Notes under the pieces: model-generated
Database searches by the model: none
What the model saw: only the letters and a program-made list of their open reading frames with translations
Told to the model about the DNA's origin: nothing
Position numbers and translations under genes: made by a program
NCBI GenBank assembly: GCA_958296115.1
Contig: OY282442.1
Span: 2,462,943 to 2,526,942 of the forward strand
Length of the DNA stretch: 64,000 bases
Direction of reading: 5' to 3'
DNA from: an uncultured Dehalococcoidia bacterium
GTDB taxonomy: Bacteria > Chloroflexota > Dehalococcoidia > Lucifugimonadales > CAJWER01
In this document: positions 26,633-35,728 of the stretch, in pieces
Layout: each line of letters starts with the position of its first letter
Position numbering within the stretch: the stretch's first letter is position 1

Positions 26633-26714
26633 GAATATACCACAAGCCGATTCAACGCTCTACCCCGTCTCGACCACCCAGGGCAATCGCATCTAAATTG
26701 CCCCATAGCGCCCC

Positions 26715-27191
26715 TTGACATCACGAGAACAGCCGTGCTAGTCTGGTAGACGGCCCGAAGGGACGTATCCCAAACGGGCACAGAGCCACCTCTACCAAAT
26801 CTTCAGGGTATTCATGCCGCCGCTGTTGTTGGGACGGGGCCCCCGCGGTATGAGAAGGCCGCTCTGTGTTCCGGCGCCTCGCCAGGAGGACGCAGCGCTA
26901 AATGTGCCTCCCCCGTTCCAGGTGCGGACTCTCGGACGACCGGGAGGACCGTAGCCAGCGCAGCCCGACGCCTTGGCGGGTGGAAGGCCCAAGCGCGAAA
27001 CGCAGGCGGTCCCGCAAGGGCCCGTCAGCCGTCCGGGAAAGTTAGAGGAGGGGCTGCACCCCCAGTGTCGGCGGGCGATCGACGTCGGCATCCTCGAAGC
27101 AAGTACCGGAGTCACTGCCTTGCAAGGCAAACTCATCTCCCGCGAGAGCGGGGGAACCAGGAGTAGACAGGACGCGGGTCGCAAGACCCGC
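26715..27191 (+). ncRNA. Candidate structured RNA element, copy 2 of 3
   Basis: Same element as at 5694-6170, same length (477 bp) and orientation. Promoter TTGACA (26715-26720), 18-base spacer, TAGTCT (26739-26744). Substitutions relative to copy 1 tend to keep pairing; for example the hairpin arms equivalent to 5867-5888 here read GGACGCA and TGTGCCT, with C-G replacing T-A at one pair. It ends with the same GCAA-tetraloop hairpin (27174-27191). The region 26633-26714 before it holds AATTGCCCC-type sequence only. Confidence 0.6.
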
Positions 27192-27669
27192 CAAGTACCC
27201 TCTCCCTCACGGGGGAAAGGGCCAGGGTGAGGGCGAATGCCCCACCCTGCGTCCCCTCCCCCGAAGGGAAAGGGCTAGGATAAGGGCGATTCCCCGCTCT
27301 GTCCCCTCTCCCTAGACGGGAGAAGGGCTAGGGTAAGGGTGATAAGCCAGGCGCAGAGGCGGGCCAGAACCCGCCAGAGTGCCAACAGAAAGGAGCCGGC
27401 CGAGACGAAACGAACATAGACGAAGGAGCGCAGGCGTCCCGTCTGCCACCTCCCCTCCCCCTTGACGGGTGAGGGCAATTCAGCGTGTCCCAAACCCTGT
27501 TCGCGTGGAGCCCCTCATCCCGGGAGCGCAAGGCGTCTCGCCTGCATCCCAATACTGAATATCCTGATTCAGACACCTGCCTTTTGCCTCATCAATCTAC
27601 TCGCTCAATAAGATGCGATTGCCCTACTCGACCACCCAATCCCCGCCTACCTTGGTTCCCTGCCGCGGG
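27192..27669. repeat. Dispersed repeats after RNA element copy 2
   Basis: No gene is seen. Family A palindromes at about 27197-27233, 27256-27286 and 27302-27340; family B at 27425-27446 and 27521-27546; family C at 27549-27577. The stretch 27368-27425 repeats the sequence that follows copies 1 and 3. Confidence 0.7.
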
Positions 27670-28053
27670 CTACATCGAGGGAAAGCGGCCCTGCTCCATA
27701 TGTTCGTCCACCGATAAGTCCTCTTGAGCGCCCTGCAGCTCTTCGCGCCGCGCTGGACTCGAGTCAGGACGCTCCCCGGTCTCCTGGTTCTGGGCGTCGG
27801 CAAGGCTGGAGCTCACGCTGGGCTGGCTCCGAACCAGCCTCATGTGGACACTGGCGCACCGTCTGCATGCGTGAATCGTGAACCCCGTGGCGGCATCCTG
27901 CGCCGGCTGTACCAGCTTGCACCCAAAGCACTCAGCCATCTCCATCAACATCTCTCCCATTCTAAGACCAGCGTCTAGCGCGGCCCGCCCGTCGAAATCG
28001 TCTGCGTCATCACAGTACCAGCCGAGCGCCCCGCGGCCGCTTCTTGCCGCCAT
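27670..28053 (-). CDS. Small zinc-ribbon-like protein
   Basis: A 127-residue frame overlapping the 3' end of the methylase gene by 44 bases. It contains CFGC and CRRC pairs about 22 residues apart (about 42-67), a possible zinc site, then a polar, probably disordered tail. ATG 28053 is the outermost start; internal ATGs near 27965 (MGEMLMEM) would avoid most of the overlap. No family recognised; coupling to the methylase suggests a related role. Confidence 0.5.
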   Translation of the reverse strand: MAARSGRGALGWYCDDADDFDGRAALDAGLRMGEMLMEMAECFGCKLVQPAQDAATGFTIHACRRCASVHMRLVRSQPSVSSSLADAQNQETGERPDSSPARREELQGAQEDLSVDEHMEQGRFPSM

Positions 28054-30920
28054 GCACCGACGGCTCCGCGCACCACTTCGCCGCCAGCTGACGAACCGCC
28101 TCGTATGTGGCCTGGTCGAATCCCAACAGGTCGCACACGACCCGCCGGTCCAGCAACGCCCGGTTGGGGTCCGCGTCCGCCAGATACGCAGGCTTCAGTT
28201 CCCTGTCGCGGAACTCCTCGAATATCGCCTCTGCCGTCCCAAGCTGCTCATCACTCAGGACCCGGAAGTCCAGCACCCGGAGCGATTCGGTGGAGCGGAG
28301 AGATATTCTAGCCTTGCTCGACTGCTGACGGCTGGAGTGCCACCAATGAGACAACATGCCTAAGGTGCTGTTGCACCAAATTGCAAAGGCACAATCAAAC
28401 CCCTTATCGTCGAAAATCACGTTGGGCCATACCCAACCGCCTATTGATTCTCTCTCAGTGAGCGCAACCGCGAGAGCCTGAGACCCGAAAGTGAACTCGG
28501 TGTTCAGATGAGCGCGGCTTGCGGCAGACCATGCCGTGGCCGCCTTCCCTTCCATCCCCTGTCTCACTATCAACTGTGAATCAGGTTGGCATATCATCCG
28601 CGTTTCTTTCTTGGCATTGTGGTTCCATAGCGCAGGATAGGTGGCCGTGGGGCTGCATTCCATTCTGTCGAAGGGGCCGCGAGGCGGTGGGCCAGTGATA
28701 TCGCGGTGGTGGAGGCCAATCTTGCCCACTGCGCCCAGCAGCGCCATCTTCAGTCCGACGGCTGAGCGGATGCCCGGAAGCCATAGACTGGAGTTCGCCA
28801 AGGCGTAGCCCACCTGGGCAAGAGAATAATCGGACATGCGCACCCCTCCCCACAAATCCCCACTCACGCTACATGAGGCTGACATGACTGCACCAATCAA
28901 GTCATCTCCAACCATCAATGGAGTGCCGCCATACGGCCCATCATCAATCCCTCTTACACTACGGGCGTCCATGATGCTCTTGGCCGCCTCGTTGGCATAT
29001 GCAAACCCCTGCGGGCGCCGTTTCAGTGATATGAATTTGATTGACGCTGATTCAGGGGTGAAGCGGTCTCTTCCTTCGTGGGATTTCTTCTTGGCGACTA
29101 CAAGACACTCAGCCATGCCGGTATCTGATGAAAAAGACATATCCGCACCGTTGGCTGCAATGCTCAATACCATCAGATCAGAATAATTCCGAACGAGCAT
29201 CTCGCGGAACCGCTGCCACGACGAGCCGGTGGTAGCAGACAGTGGCAACACCAAGGCCATCACGCCACCGGGCTTGAGCGTGCGGTGCGCCAACGCCGCG
29301 AATGCGGATGCAATGCCAGCGTTGCCGTGATAGCACGTATCCTTTTTTAGCTCGGCCATTCGTTTCCCCATGGCTCTCTGGTCCGCGTCGCTGGTATTGA
29401 AAGCGGCGAAAGCCGCATTGAATTTGTTGGCATGTTCCCCTTCGTTAGTCGTGTTTCGCGTGAAGGGCGGGTTCATTATTACTAGGTTGAACCACTCATG
29501 TGGAATCTCAAATTGGATCTGGCCGGCGGCCTCCTCGCCTGCGCTGCCTGTGCGTGTGAGACCAGCCGAGTCGTTCAGCAGACGCTGTCTATCGAGCGCC
29601 TCTAGTGAGCCTATGGCAACACCGCCACCTCCCCCCCCCCCCGTAGGTGGGCGTGTAGATGCGGGAGTTCTCAAATCCAACGCGGGGCTGGGCGCCAGCA
29701 AGTGTGGAAGTGGTGATGTGAACGGCCGAAGGCATTACGTCGCAGCCGTATAGAGTATCCTCCATCATGGCCGTATGGAGCGTGGCAGGGTTTCCGCCCG
29801 CTCGCTCGTGTCGCGTAGCTATCTGCTCGTACACCGCCGACAGCAGCGCGCCGGTGCCGCACGCGAAGTCGCCTATACGCAGCCCGCCGATGGACTCCGC
29901 GTCCCCCCAGTCCACACCCTCCATCTTGGCCACGGCAAGCCGCGCCAGCAGCGCCGCCGACGCAGGCAGCGTGTAGAAGGTCGCCAGATACTTGCGGTCG
30001 GCGATCAGCCGCTGGAATATGCGCCCGGTCAGGTCGTGGGAGTTCGCAACACCAGCGGAGTTCACCGAACCAGCAGTAAGCTCCAGCGTGTTCAGGATAC
30101 GCGCCGCATCCTGCGGAGGGACCTGGTTGAGAATATCCCTGCCGATGGCGAATATCGGGAAGTAGTTGATATCCAGTATCCCGGCCCAGGCCGCCAACGT
30201 TTCAGAATGTGGATTGGCTACATCCCGCCCGCACACGAGATGCAACGGCTTGACCTCCTCGCGCATACCCGCAAGCCTGTCATGGAATATCATCGCGTTG
30301 GCGATGATAGCGCACGCCATCCGGCGCGTCTGCGGCACGTTCACCATTCCAAGAAGACCTGCTATGGCTGCGGTGATAGCGGGCCTCTCATCGTTCATCT
30401 CGTCCAAGATGACCGCGACCCGCTCTATGCCCTCCTCCATTGCGTCGGCCGCCGCGTCAACCTCGCTCTGGGACACCGACACCAGCCGTACCAGGTCCGC
30501 AAGGTCGGACACCGAGCCGGTCAGCCAGCCCGACTCCGGGAAGCGGCTTCCCGGCGGCTTGGCATAGAGCGCGCAGTAGGAGAGCCTCGCCGAACCCACG
30601 GCATCGGCAAGGTCATAGGCGCTCCGCACGGTCTCGGGGTAGCGCAGAGCTATCGCCGACTCTATGGGCCGGGACTCGCCCTCGACTTGGCGGCCAAGCC
30701 GCGCGGCGGCGTCCTGCTCCACCTCGTCCGCAGGCTCATACTCGGCCTCTATCACCACAGGCGCGCGTCCGGCGGCGGTAACCAAGATGTCAGGCCGCCG
30801 ACCAGCTTGATGGCTGATGGTGCGGGTGGCCTCCGAGTACACCCTGCACATGGGCATCATCTGGCGCAGTATCTCGGCCAGCGCGTTGTTAGCGCTCGAC
30901 TCGACCTGCCGGCTCAGCAT
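28010..30920 (-). pseudogene. N6-adenine DNA methylase gene broken at a poly-G tract (possibly phase-variable)
   Basis: Two overlapping minus-strand frames make one protein. The 5' part (from 30920) carries an N-terminal helical region and motif I (IGDFACGTGALLSAVYEQ) before reading out of frame after YTPTY. The 3' part resumes with VAIGSLEALDRQRLL, motif IV NPPF and a C-terminal specificity-like region. The break is exactly at 12 consecutive Gs (plus-strand Cs 29631-29642). A tract of 11 or 14 Gs would join them into one ~970-residue type IIG-like/Eco57I-like methylase. Either a phase-variable gene in the OFF state, a sequencing slip, or a decayed gene. Accessory, near repeats and a toxin-antitoxin module. 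Confidence 0.8.
29631..29642 (-). repeat. Homopolymer tract of 12 (C on plus, G on coding strand)
   Basis: Twelve Cs between CCACCT and GTAGGTGG, inside the methylase coding region and precisely at the frame break. Long G tracts of this kind are classic slipped-strand switches. Confidence 0.95.
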
Positions 30921-31175
30921 CGGCTAACCCCTCTCCGCGCGTATATCCCGGCGCAGACGCAACAACCAACTTCCACCATTCGCCTCCACACTCGAATCGC
31001 GGCGCCCGAACCTTGCGGCTTCAGCGCCCTCGCGACGCTCCCCCGGCCCGATCACCATTGAACCGGGGCTCGGGCCCAATCGTAGCGCTTGAGTTCTATC
31101 GGAATCAACATGTCCATCCCGGCCACAACTCGGCCCCACCATCCTCCAATCCTGCGAATCCCGACCCTGGCATCT

Positions 31176-31994
31176 TCAACTCCCTATCAGCATCCCCGGC
31201 TGGCAGCGCCGGCAATAGCTCGTAATCCGCTGGTTCGCCGCGATCTGCGTGATGCTGGAGCCGCAGCGCGGACACGGCTCCCCGCCCCTGTTGTGTACCC
31301 TCATGAAGTCCCGCCTCCCAAGCCGACCGTCCTCCCCCATCCTCACCCTCACCTGCTCCACCGCCTCCCTCGTTACCCCGCGGGCAGCCTCGTACACACG
31401 CCCAAGCTCCTCCCGCGAAAGCGCAGTCCGCTTCCTGAACGGATACACCGCCGCCTCGAAGAGTATCTCGTCCGCGTAGGCGTTCCCTATCCCCGATATG
31501 ACCCGCCCCCGCGTCAGAACGCCCTTGATCTCCCCGCGAAACGGCCTTATCCGCTCCAGGAACCCCTCGAACGTGTCCTCCCCCAGTACGTCTGGCCCCA
31601 GGGATTCCATCTGCGGAACGTCCCCCACGCGGTCGGACCGGACGTAATAGACCCGCCCCATCTGCCGACCGTCCAGGTAGCGAATCTGCTGCCCGTCATC
31701 CAGCGACATCACGAAGCACGTCTTCTTGTACACCCGCGACGACGGCCGGCGCCGCTGGAAGGAGCCCGTGAGCATCGGATTGACCACCAGCGCCCTGCCG
31801 CCCGCGAAGCGCATGGTCAGGAACTTCCCCACACGCTCAACGCTCTCGACGCGCCTCCCTACCAGCTCCCCCGGGTCGCCCGCCAGCGGCCTGATTACAC
31901 TGGGCCGCAGCGTCTCGAACCTCGTAACCCTCGCCCTGACCACCTCGCGCTCCAGGAACTCGCGGATCGCCTCCAGCTCAGGCGCCTCCGGCAA
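31176..31994 (-). CDS. mutM: Formamidopyrimidine-DNA glycosylase
   Basis: Base-excision repair enzyme removing 8-oxoguanine and FaPy lesions. The 272 residues start PEAPELEAI after the initiator; Pro2 is the catalytic nucleophile. KxVD-type motifs (KTCFVMSLDDGQ), GIGNAYADEILFEA and the C-terminal zinc finger (CPRCGSSI...YCRRCQ) are present. The start is TTG with GGAGG five bases upstream. The first ~130 bp are duplicated at 32750-32892, where the start codon is ATG directly after the GH3 stop; the original GH3-mutM operon was split by higBA. Confidence 0.94.
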   Translation of the reverse strand: MPEAPELEAIREFLEREVVRARVTRFETLRPSVIRPLAGDPGELVGRRVESVERVGKFLTMRFAGGRALVVNPMLTGSFQRRRPSSRVYKKTCFVMSLDDGQQIRYLDGRQMGRVYYVRSDRVGDVPQMESLGPDVLGEDTFEGFLERIRPFRGEIKGVLTRGRVISGIGNAYADEILFEAAVYPFRKRTALSREELGRVYEAARGVTREAVEQVRVRMGEDGRLGRRDFMRVHNRGGEPCPRCGSSITQIAANQRITSYCRRCQPGMLIGS

Positions 31995-32152
31995 AGCTGC
32001 CTCCGGATGCTGTACCCCGCTTCAACGTATCCCATTCCATATTAGGAATCGGAACTCATCCGCCCATCTGCAAAGGATAGAGCGCAACCCCGATGTCTGG
32101 CAGTTCAGATAGGCCATTGCAAGATGCACCTCCGCCCACCATAGATTATCAT

Positions 32153-32437
32153 ATGCGCGTGAACCGCTTCCGGAACAGAGAAACTGAGAGGCTCTTCAAT
32201 GGACACCCTGTCAGGCGTTTGCCACCCGACATCCAGCGCCGAGCCCGGATGCGCATACAGCGCGTGATTACAGCGGAAGCTCTGCCCGACCTTAGAGTTC
32301 CTCCATCATTTCATCTCGAAACCCTACGGGGAGACAGAAACGGGCAGCATAGCATTCGCGTTAACGACCAATGGAGAGTCTGCTTCCGATGGACAGGGCA
32401 AGGCGCGATTGATATTGAAATCGTGGATTACCACTGA
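32153..32437 (+). CDS. higB: HigB/RelE-family toxin
   Basis: A 94-residue ribosome-dependent mRNA endonuclease toxin of the plasmid-maintenance-killer type: NRFRNRETERLFNG at the N terminus, LRVPPSFHLETLRGDRNGQHSIRVNDQWRVCFRW (active-site region) and the terminal IEIVDYH. The frame extends to 32093, but ATG 32153 gives the family N terminus. The antitoxin follows ten bases downstream. The pair is opposite in strand to its neighbours. Confidence 0.93.
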   Translation: MRVNRFRNRETERLFNGHPVRRLPPDIQRRARMRIQRVITAEALPDLRVPPSFHLETLRGDRNGQHSIRVNDQWRVCFRWTGQGAIDIEIVDYH

Positions 32438-32447
32438 GGAGGAGCGT

Positions 32448-32735
32448 ATGAACGTAAGCGCGCCCATACACCCAGGCGAACATCTGGCAGAGATACTCAA
32501 CGAGCTCGGCATCAACCAGCGCAGGTTGGCGGCAGCCATTGGCATGGACCCGCAGCGCGTGAACGAAATCGTCCACGGACGCCGCCCCATCACAGCCGAC
32601 GCCGCGCTGCGTATCGGCAAAGCGCTTGGCATGACCCCAGAATCCTGGATGAATCTCCAGAAACTCTATGACTTGGACGTAGCGCGCGAATCGCTGGACA
32701 CCAGCGCCATAGAATCGCTCGTACCCGCGGTGTAG
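32448..32735 (+). CDS. higA: HigA-family antitoxin
   Basis: A 95-residue XRE-type antitoxin: IHPGEHLAEILNELGINQRRLAAAIGMDPQRVNEIVHGRRPITADAALRIGKALGMTPESWMNLQ is the typical HTH region, likely repressing its own promoter and neutralising HigB. Start ATG 32448 with GAGGAG eight bases upstream; the longer frame overlapping higB lacks family similarity. Confidence 0.94.
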   Translation: MNVSAPIHPGEHLAEILNELGINQRRLAAAIGMDPQRVNEIVHGRRPITADAALRIGKALGMTPESWMNLQKLYDLDVARESLDTSAIESLVPAV

Positions 32736-32749
32736 CCCAACCACACTCG

Positions 32750-32892
32750 CGGCTCCCTGCCAGCTCCGCCGGGTCGCCCGCCAGCGGCCTGATTACACTG
32801 GGCCGCAGCGTCTCGAACCTCGTAACCCGCGCCCTCACCACCTCGCGCTCCAGGAACTCGCGTATCGCCTCCAGCTCAGGCGCCTCCGGCAT
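32750..32892 (-). pseudogene. Duplicated 5' end of mutM
   Basis: About 130 bp nearly identical to the first 43 codons of the intact mutM (31865-31994), starting with ATG two bases after the GH3 stop, then diverging into sequence from the higA side. It shows where mutM originally began. With the intact copy it forms direct repeats around higBA. Confidence 0.85.
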
Positions 32893-32894
32893 GG

Positions 32895-34064
32895 CTACTT
32901 CCAGATGCCGTACTTGCGCTTCAGAGACTCGATGCGGTCGGCAGACTCGTAGATGCGCTCCTCGGAAAGCTCCCCGTCCCTCACTGCCTGCGCGATGGCG
33001 TCCCTCACCCGGTACACCCGCTGGATGTCGTACTCGCCCTGCTGGTTGGCGAGCAGCACTATATCTACGCCTGCCTTGATCGCTTCTATGGCCGCGTCAG
33101 CCAAGCCGTACTCCTCGACGATAGCCCCCATCTGCATGTCGTCCGAGATGATGACGCCGCCGAAGCCCATGTCTTCCCTGATGAGCTTCGTCATGACTTC
33201 GCGGGACAGCGTAGCCGGTATTCCGCTTGGGTCGAGGTTCCTGTTGACGATGTGCGCGGTCATGATGGGGTCATCGTACCCGCCTTCGATGAGTGCGCTG
33301 TACGGCGCAAGCTCTTCCACATGGCGGTACGTTGCTGTCACGTCCGTGACGCCGAGGTGCGTGTCGCCCGACGCGCTCCCGTGTCCTGGAAAGTGTTTCA
33401 ACGCCGTTATGACTTGCCGTTCGTGGTGCGCCCGGATGAAGGCGTCGGCGTGTTCCGCCACAATCGCAGGGTCGCTGCTGAATGAGCGTTCTATCGCGCC
33501 TATGGCCGGACTCTCTGGGTTCACGTTCACGTCCACGACCGGCGCGAAGTTCCAGTTGATCCCCATATCCTTCATCTCATTCGCCAGCGCGCCCGCGGTT
33601 GCCGCCGTGTCGGCCGGTGCGCTCTCTCCCATGGTCTGAGCCGAAGGAACCGAGACCGTGAACCCATACTTGCCTTTCAGTCGGTTGACGTATCCTCCCT
33701 CGGCGTCTATGGCTATGAAGTATGGAATATCCCCCGTGGCCTGTATAGCCGACGTCAAGGCCTTCAACTGCGGCGGCGACGTGATGTTCCGTTCCATCTT
33801 GCCCCCGCTGGGCCCGTCGCGGTCAAAGAGCGCTACGCCGCCGGGCTGGACCTCGCGCAGCATCGCGGCAACCTCGTCGTCCAGAACAGCCCCGCGAAAC
33901 CCGACCATGAGCATCTGCCCAACCGCCTCCTCCAACGTCAGACCGGCGGCGCTCTGGCCGTTGTCCCAAATCCCACATCCCAGCGCCGCGAAAGCTGCCA
34001 CCGGCATCCAGAACAGCGCGCGGACAACCAGCCGGAATACCCTTTTGAGGTTCCCGTCCACCAT
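32895..34064 (-). CDS. Glycoside hydrolase family 3 (NagZ-like beta-N-acetylhexosaminidase), lipoprotein
   Basis: A 389-residue GH3 enzyme. The N terminus has a hydrophobic segment ending AALGC (lipobox-like), so exported. The core shows [18 protein letters not shown] (usual IDQEGG), [14 protein letters not shown], the NagZ-type His/Asp loop [14 protein letters not shown] and SDDMQMGAI with the nucleophile Asp. Likely trims N-acetylglucosamine from peptidoglycan fragments or glycans. Ends immediately before the displaced mutM start, evidence of a former operon. Confidence 0.9.
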   Translation of the reverse strand: MVDGNLKRVFRLVVRALFWMPVAAFAALGCGIWDNGQSAAGLTLEEAVGQMLMVGFRGAVLDDEVAAMLREVQPGGVALFDRDGPSGGKMERNITSPPQLKALTSAIQATGDIPYFIAIDAEGGYVNRLKGKYGFTVSVPSAQTMGESAPADTAATAGALANEMKDMGINWNFAPVVDVNVNPESPAIGAIERSFSSDPAIVAEHADAFIRAHHERQVITALKHFPGHGSASGDTHLGVTDVTATYRHVEELAPYSALIEGGYDDPIMTAHIVNRNLDPSGIPATLSREVMTKLIREDMGFGGVIISDDMQMGAIVEEYGLADAAIEAIKAGVDIVLLANQQGEYDIQRVYRVRDAIAQAVRDGELSEERIYESADRIESLKRKYGIWK

Positions 34065-34179
34065 TAGCCCCGATAGTTATCGTTGTATCGCGCCGCTTGA
34101 GATTTGACTGCGCGATACCGCGGCAACGTGATGATGCGCATCTCCAGCGCAGGCGCGATTGTAACACGCGCCGGCTCGG

Positions 34180-34211
34180 TATAGTGTATGTATATAGGCA
34201 ACCAGAAGGAG
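34180..34211 (+). promoter_or_regulatory. -10 element and ribosome site of the candidate selenoprotein gene
   Basis: TATAGT (34180-34185) lies about 20 bases before AAGGAG (34206-34211), which is eight bases before the GTG start at 34220. A -35 is not clear. Confidence 0.4.
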
Positions 34212-34219
34212 TCAGCCCC

Positions 34220-35728
34220 GTGCCCACGACACAGTACGCAGGCAAGGTCAACGCCCCTGAGTTCCCCGCCGGCCTCGACTGGCTCAACTCGGAGCGGCCC
34301 GTCACTCTCCGCGAACTCCGCGGCAAACTGGTCATCCTCGACTTCTGGACGTACTGCTGAGTGAACTGTATGCACATATTTCCGCAGTTGCGGAAACTGG
34401 AGCGAAAGTACAACCGGGAGATCGCCGTAGTCGGTGTCCACTCCGCCAAGTTCGACGCCGAGAAATCCACCCAGAACGTCCGCCAAGCCATCCTCAGATA
34501 CGACATCGAGCACCCAGTGGTCAACGACGGCGCATTCGACGTCTGGCGTCAGTACGCCGTCCGAGCATGGCCCACCCTCATGTTCATAGACCCCGCCGGC
34601 AAGGTCATCGGCAAGCACGAAGGCGAAATCCCATATGAGCCGTTCGACCGGCTCGTCGGCGCCATGATAGCCGAGCACGACGCAGCCGGACTCATAGACC
34701 GACGTCCCATGCACTTCACCACCGAGCGCGAGAAGGAGGCCGACAGGCCCCTCTCGTTCCCAGGCAAAGTGCTCGCCGACGCCGAGAGCGGACGCCTGTT
34801 CATCGCCGACTCCAACCACAACAGGATAGTCGTCTCCACCCTCGACGGGCGCGTGTCCGCAATCGTTGGCGGCCCGGCCCCCGGCCTCGTGGACGGAGGG
34901 TTCCGGAAGGCGCGGTTCGACGACCCACACGGCATGGCCCTAGACGGCGACGCCCTCTACGTCGCAGACGCCGGAAATCATGCGATTCGTATGGTGGACA
35001 TGGCTAAACACAACGTAAAAACCCTAGCCGGCACCGGCGAACAGGCCGCCTCATTCCACCGCGGCGGCGATGGCATAGCCACAACCCTCAACTCCCCCTG
35101 GGACCTCGCCCTGCGCGGCGGAACGCTCTACGTCGCCATGGCCGGCTTCCACCAGCTATGGCGCATGTCCTTGGCCGACAGGCGCGTCGTCCCCCACTCG
35201 GGCAGCGGACGCGAGGGCATCGTGGACGGACGCCACGACCTCGCCCAGCTCGCGCAGCCCAACGGCATCGCCACCGACGGCGCGAAGCTATACTTCGCCG
35301 ACAGCGAGACCAGCTCGGTCCGCGCCGCCGACTTCGACCCCGACGGAAGCGTCGCAACCATCGTAGGCCAGGACCTCTTCACCTTCGGCGACCGCGACGG
35401 ATTCGCAGACGACGTTCGCCTCCAGCACGTGCAGGGCCTCGACTACCACGACGGCTCCCTATACGCAGCCGACACCTACAACAACCGCGTCAAGAAGATA
35501 GACCCCCGCGAGCGCGAGTCTTCCCGCTTCATCGGCAGCGGAACCCCAGGCTTCAGGGACGGCCCAGCCGTCATAGCCGAGCTCCACGAGCCCAGCGGCG
35601 TCAGCATCGCAAGCGGCCGAATCTTCGTCGCAGACACCAACAACCACGCAATTCGCGTCGCCGACTTGCAGACGCTCGACGTAACCACCCTCGAACTCGA
35701 CTGGACCGACATGGAGGCGGACCTATGA
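34220..35728 (+). CDS. Thioredoxin-like/NHL-repeat protein with in-frame TGA (candidate selenoprotein)
   Basis: One 502-residue protein if TGA at 34358-34360 is read as selenocysteine (residue 47). Residues 1-150 are a thioredoxin fold: [22 protein letters not shown], then [15 protein letters not shown]. Relatives of the NHLRC2/thioredoxin-like-NHL family carry C-C-x-N-C here, so the TGA replaces the first Cys of the CxxC redox pair (Sec47, Cys50). Residues about 165-500 are NHL beta-propeller repeats ([41 protein letters not shown]). GTG start with AAGGAG. A hairpin fitting a bacterial SECIS follows the TGA. Its stop overlaps the next gene's ATG. Alternative: nonsense mutation or read error. 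Confidence 0.8.
34379..34396 (+). promoter_or_regulatory. SECIS-like hairpin
   Basis: TTTCCGC-AGTT-GCGGAAA, a perfect seven-pair stem whose loop begins 26 bases after the TGA (bacterial SECIS loops usually sit about 16-37 bases downstream). The loop region contains the G-U step expected for SelB binding. It lies inside the coding frame. Confidence 0.6.

Noticed and set aside
34358-34360. TGA as a simple nonsense mutation
   Set aside because: Possible, but the codon falls exactly on the redox Cys, the stem-loop is correctly placed, and no other damage is seen in the 502-codon frame. Kept as the alternative explanation.
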